DNA of 7,573 bases from Phycisphaerales bacterium (lineage in GTDB: Bacteria > Planctomycetota > Phycisphaerae > Tepidisphaerales > Tepidisphaeraceae), in NCBI GenBank assembly GCA_003153655.1, contig PMAK01000269.1, forward strand, positions 12,664 to 20,236, given 5' to 3'. Positions 5,922 to 7,573 of this stretch are shown here, in pieces. Below the pieces are notes generated by a model. That model saw nothing but the letters and a program-made list of their open reading frames with translations. It had not been told where the DNA came from and did no database searches. Within the stretch, counting starts at the first letter, position 1; each line of letters starts with the position of its first letter. A program made the position numbers and the translations under genes.

Positions 5922-7573
5922 ATGCCTGCAAACACAAATATAAAGAATCCCTTCGGTGCTGAATCCAAGCTCTCCTCGCGCGCGGGAGATCTCAATATCT
6001 TTCGGCTCAATCGTCTTGCCGAGCTAAAGCTTGCCGATATCGATCGGCTGCCGTTTTCGATCAAGGTGCTGTTGGAGAGCTGCCTGCGCAATACTGACAA
6101 TTTTGAGGTCAGCGAGCAGGACGTTCGAGGATTGGGAGCATGGAAGGCGTCGGCGGTTGAGCCGGTTGAGCTTCCGTTTAAGCCGGCCCGTGTCATTCTT
6201 CAGGACTTTACCGGCGTGCCATGCGTGGTGGATCTGGCCTCGATGCGCGCCGCGATGAAGCGAGCCGGGGGCAATCCACAGAGGATCAATCCGCTCGTTC
6301 CGGTGGACTTGGTGATTGATCACAGCGTTCAGGTGGACGATTTCGGCAATCGCTTCGCGCTGTTCAACAACTCTCAAAAAGAGTTTGAGCGAAATCGCGA
6401 GAGATATGAATTCCTTAAATGGGGACAGAAAGCATTCCAGAATTTCCGCGTCGTTCCGCCGGCGATGGGCATCGTGCATCAGGTGAATCTGGAATATCTG
6501 GCCAAGGTGGTGCAGGTGCGGGATGGGGTGGCGTTTCCGGACAGCCTGGTTGGGACGGACAGTCATACGACGATGATCAATGGGCTGGGCGTTTTGGGGT
6601 GGGGCGTCGGTGGGATCGAGGCTGAGGCGTGCATGCTTGGCCAGCCGATTTATATGGTGACGCCGAAGGTCATGGGTTTTCGGTTATATGGCCAGCTTCC
6701 TGAAGGCTCGACGGCGACCGATCTTGTCCTTGTCATCACGCAGATTCTCCGGTCGCACGATGTCGTGGATAAATTCGTTGAGTTTTATGGGGATGGCCTG
6801 GCGACGATGTCGGTGGCGGACCGGGCGACGATTGCCAACATGGCGCCGGAGTATGGGGCAACCATGGGATTCTTTCCCGTGGACGATCAAACGTTGACGT
6901 ATCTGCGCCTGACCGGGCGGGATCCGAAATTGATCGATCTCGTCGAGCGGTACTGCAAGGAGCAGGGTCTTTGGCGGCAGGCGAAGGCTGAGCCGGTTTT
7001 CACTGAGACACTGGCATTGAATTTGTCGACGGTGATGCCGAGTGTTGCCGGCCCGCGCCGGCCGCAGGATCGGGTGGATTTGCGTGGGGTGAAGCAGTCG
7101 TTCCGGTCGGCGATGGTGGATATTTTCAAGAAGGACGTCGGCGAGAGCGCGACGCCGCGACTGGATCGCTGGTCGGCGGAGGCGCCGGTGCATCCGGTTG
7201 CAAACGCAGGCAAGAACGGTGATTCGCGCGAAGCGGCGACGATCGAGCATCTTTATGACGATATTAAGAGTGACACGGCGACAGTGGTGGTGGAAGATCA
7301 GTGGATGCAACTCACGCATGGCGATATCACCATCGCCGCGATTACGAGTTGCACGAATACGAGCAATCCATCGGTGATGGTGGCGGCGGGACTGCTTGCG
7401 AAGAAGGCAGTGGAAAGAGGTTTGCGCGTTCCGCCGTTTGTGAAGACTTCGCTTGCGCCGGGAAGCCGGGTGGTTACGGAATATTTGAATAAAGCCGGGT
7501 TGACGCAGTATCTGGATCGGCTCGGATTCAACACGGTCGGTTATGGCTGCACAACGTGCATCGGCAACAGCGG
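5922..7573 (+). CDS. acnA: Aconitate hydratase, AcnA/IRP1 type, C-terminus cut by window edge
   Basis: The enzyme interconverts citrate and isocitrate through cis-aconitate in the TCA and glyoxylate cycles, in the cytoplasm, with a 4Fe-4S cluster. The window holds 550 complete codons of an expected 900 or so, ending just after the cluster-binding region. Recognisable blocks are '[16 protein letters not shown]' (42-57), '[21 protein letters not shown]' (91-111), the active-site '[21 protein letters not shown]' (211-231) and the cluster ligands Cys477 in '[12 protein letters not shown]' plus Cys543 and Cys546 in '[10 protein letters not shown]'. The 66- and 3-residue spacings between ligands are those of AcnA proteins. 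The ligands sit about 40 residues later than in E. coli AcnA, partly from a polar insertion around 405-440. The ATG at 5922 aligns with the normal N-terminus, yet no clear Shine-Dalgarno precedes it. The gene follows the sigma operon after 152 bases and probably has its own promoter. The reading frame is intact as far as seen. Confidence 0.97.
   Translation, partial: MPANTNIKNPFGAESKLSSRAGDLNIFRLNRLAELKLADIDRLPFSIKVLLESCLRNTDNFEVSEQDVRGLGAWKASAVEPVELPFKPARVILQDFTGVPCVVDLASMRAAMKRAGGNPQRINPLVPVDLVIDHSVQVDDFGNRFALFNNSQKEFERNRERYEFLKWGQKAFQNFRVVPPAMGIVHQVNLEYLAKVVQVRDGVAFPDSLVGTDSHTTMINGLGVLGWGVGGIEAEACMLGQPIYMVTPKVMGFRLYGQLPEGSTATDLVLVITQILRSHDVVDKFVEFYGDGLATMSVADRATIANMAPEYGATMGFFPVDDQTLTYLRLTGRDPKLIDLVERYCKEQGLWRQAKAEPVFTETLALNLSTVMPSVAGPRRPQDRVDLRGVKQSFRSAMVDIFKKDVGESATPRLDRWSAEAPVHPVANAGKNGDSREAATIEHLYDDIKSDTATVVVEDQWMQLTHGDITIAAITSCTNTSNPSVMVAAGLLAKKAVERGLRVPPFVKTSLAPGSRVVTEYLNKAGLTQYLDRLGFNTVGYGCTTCIGNS

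Noticed and set aside
1..7573. CRISPR array, tRNA or rRNA genes, insertion sequences, prophage genes
   Set aside because: No regularly spaced direct repeats, tRNA-like folds, rRNA blocks or transposase/integrase motifs were seen on either strand.

Overview
The window is a stretch of a GC-rich bacterial chromosome holding five protein genes and one RNA gene, two of the protein genes cut by the window edges. The mix is a clan GH-A glycosidase fused to a family 2 glycosyltransferase, an HDOD protein, an ECF sigma/anti-sigma pair and an AcnA-type aconitase whose N-terminus contains the residues NPFGA. This suggests a free-living bacterium, perhaps of the Planctomycetota or wider PVC group. That placement is an inference from general resemblance; the window holds no rRNA gene or other firm marker.

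Layout. Positions 1-1741 (minus strand) encode the N-terminal 580 residues of a glycoside hydrolase/glycosyltransferase fusion that runs off the left edge. A relatively AT-rich divergent intergenic region (1742-2090) separates it from an HDOD-domain gene (2091-3803, plus). A perfect 32-bp inverted repeat built from degenerate AATGCCG heptamers (3816-3899) lies between the HDOD gene and rnpB, the class A RNase P RNA gene (about 3908-4315, minus). The rnpB promoter faces away from an ECF sigma factor gene (4460-4981, plus), which is followed after 5 bases by its membrane-bound zinc-finger anti-sigma factor (4987-5769). A 152-base spacer with a 14-bp palindrome and a short copy of the same repeat word leads into acnA (5922 to the right edge).

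How the parts relate. The sigma and anti-sigma genes form a clear two-gene operon: the cytoplasmic zinc-binding domain should hold the sigma factor, and the outer domain should sense an envelope signal. The other genes look like independent units: central metabolism (acnA), tRNA maturation (rnpB), signalling (HDOD) and polysaccharide or surface glycan handling (GH-GT fusion). I see no transposase, phage gene, CRISPR array, tRNA or rRNA. I do not find a convincing undescribed multi-gene system. The items most worth a second look are the GH-GT fusion, the heptamer hairpin with its related copy about 2 kb away, and the unassigned C-terminal part of the HDOD protein.
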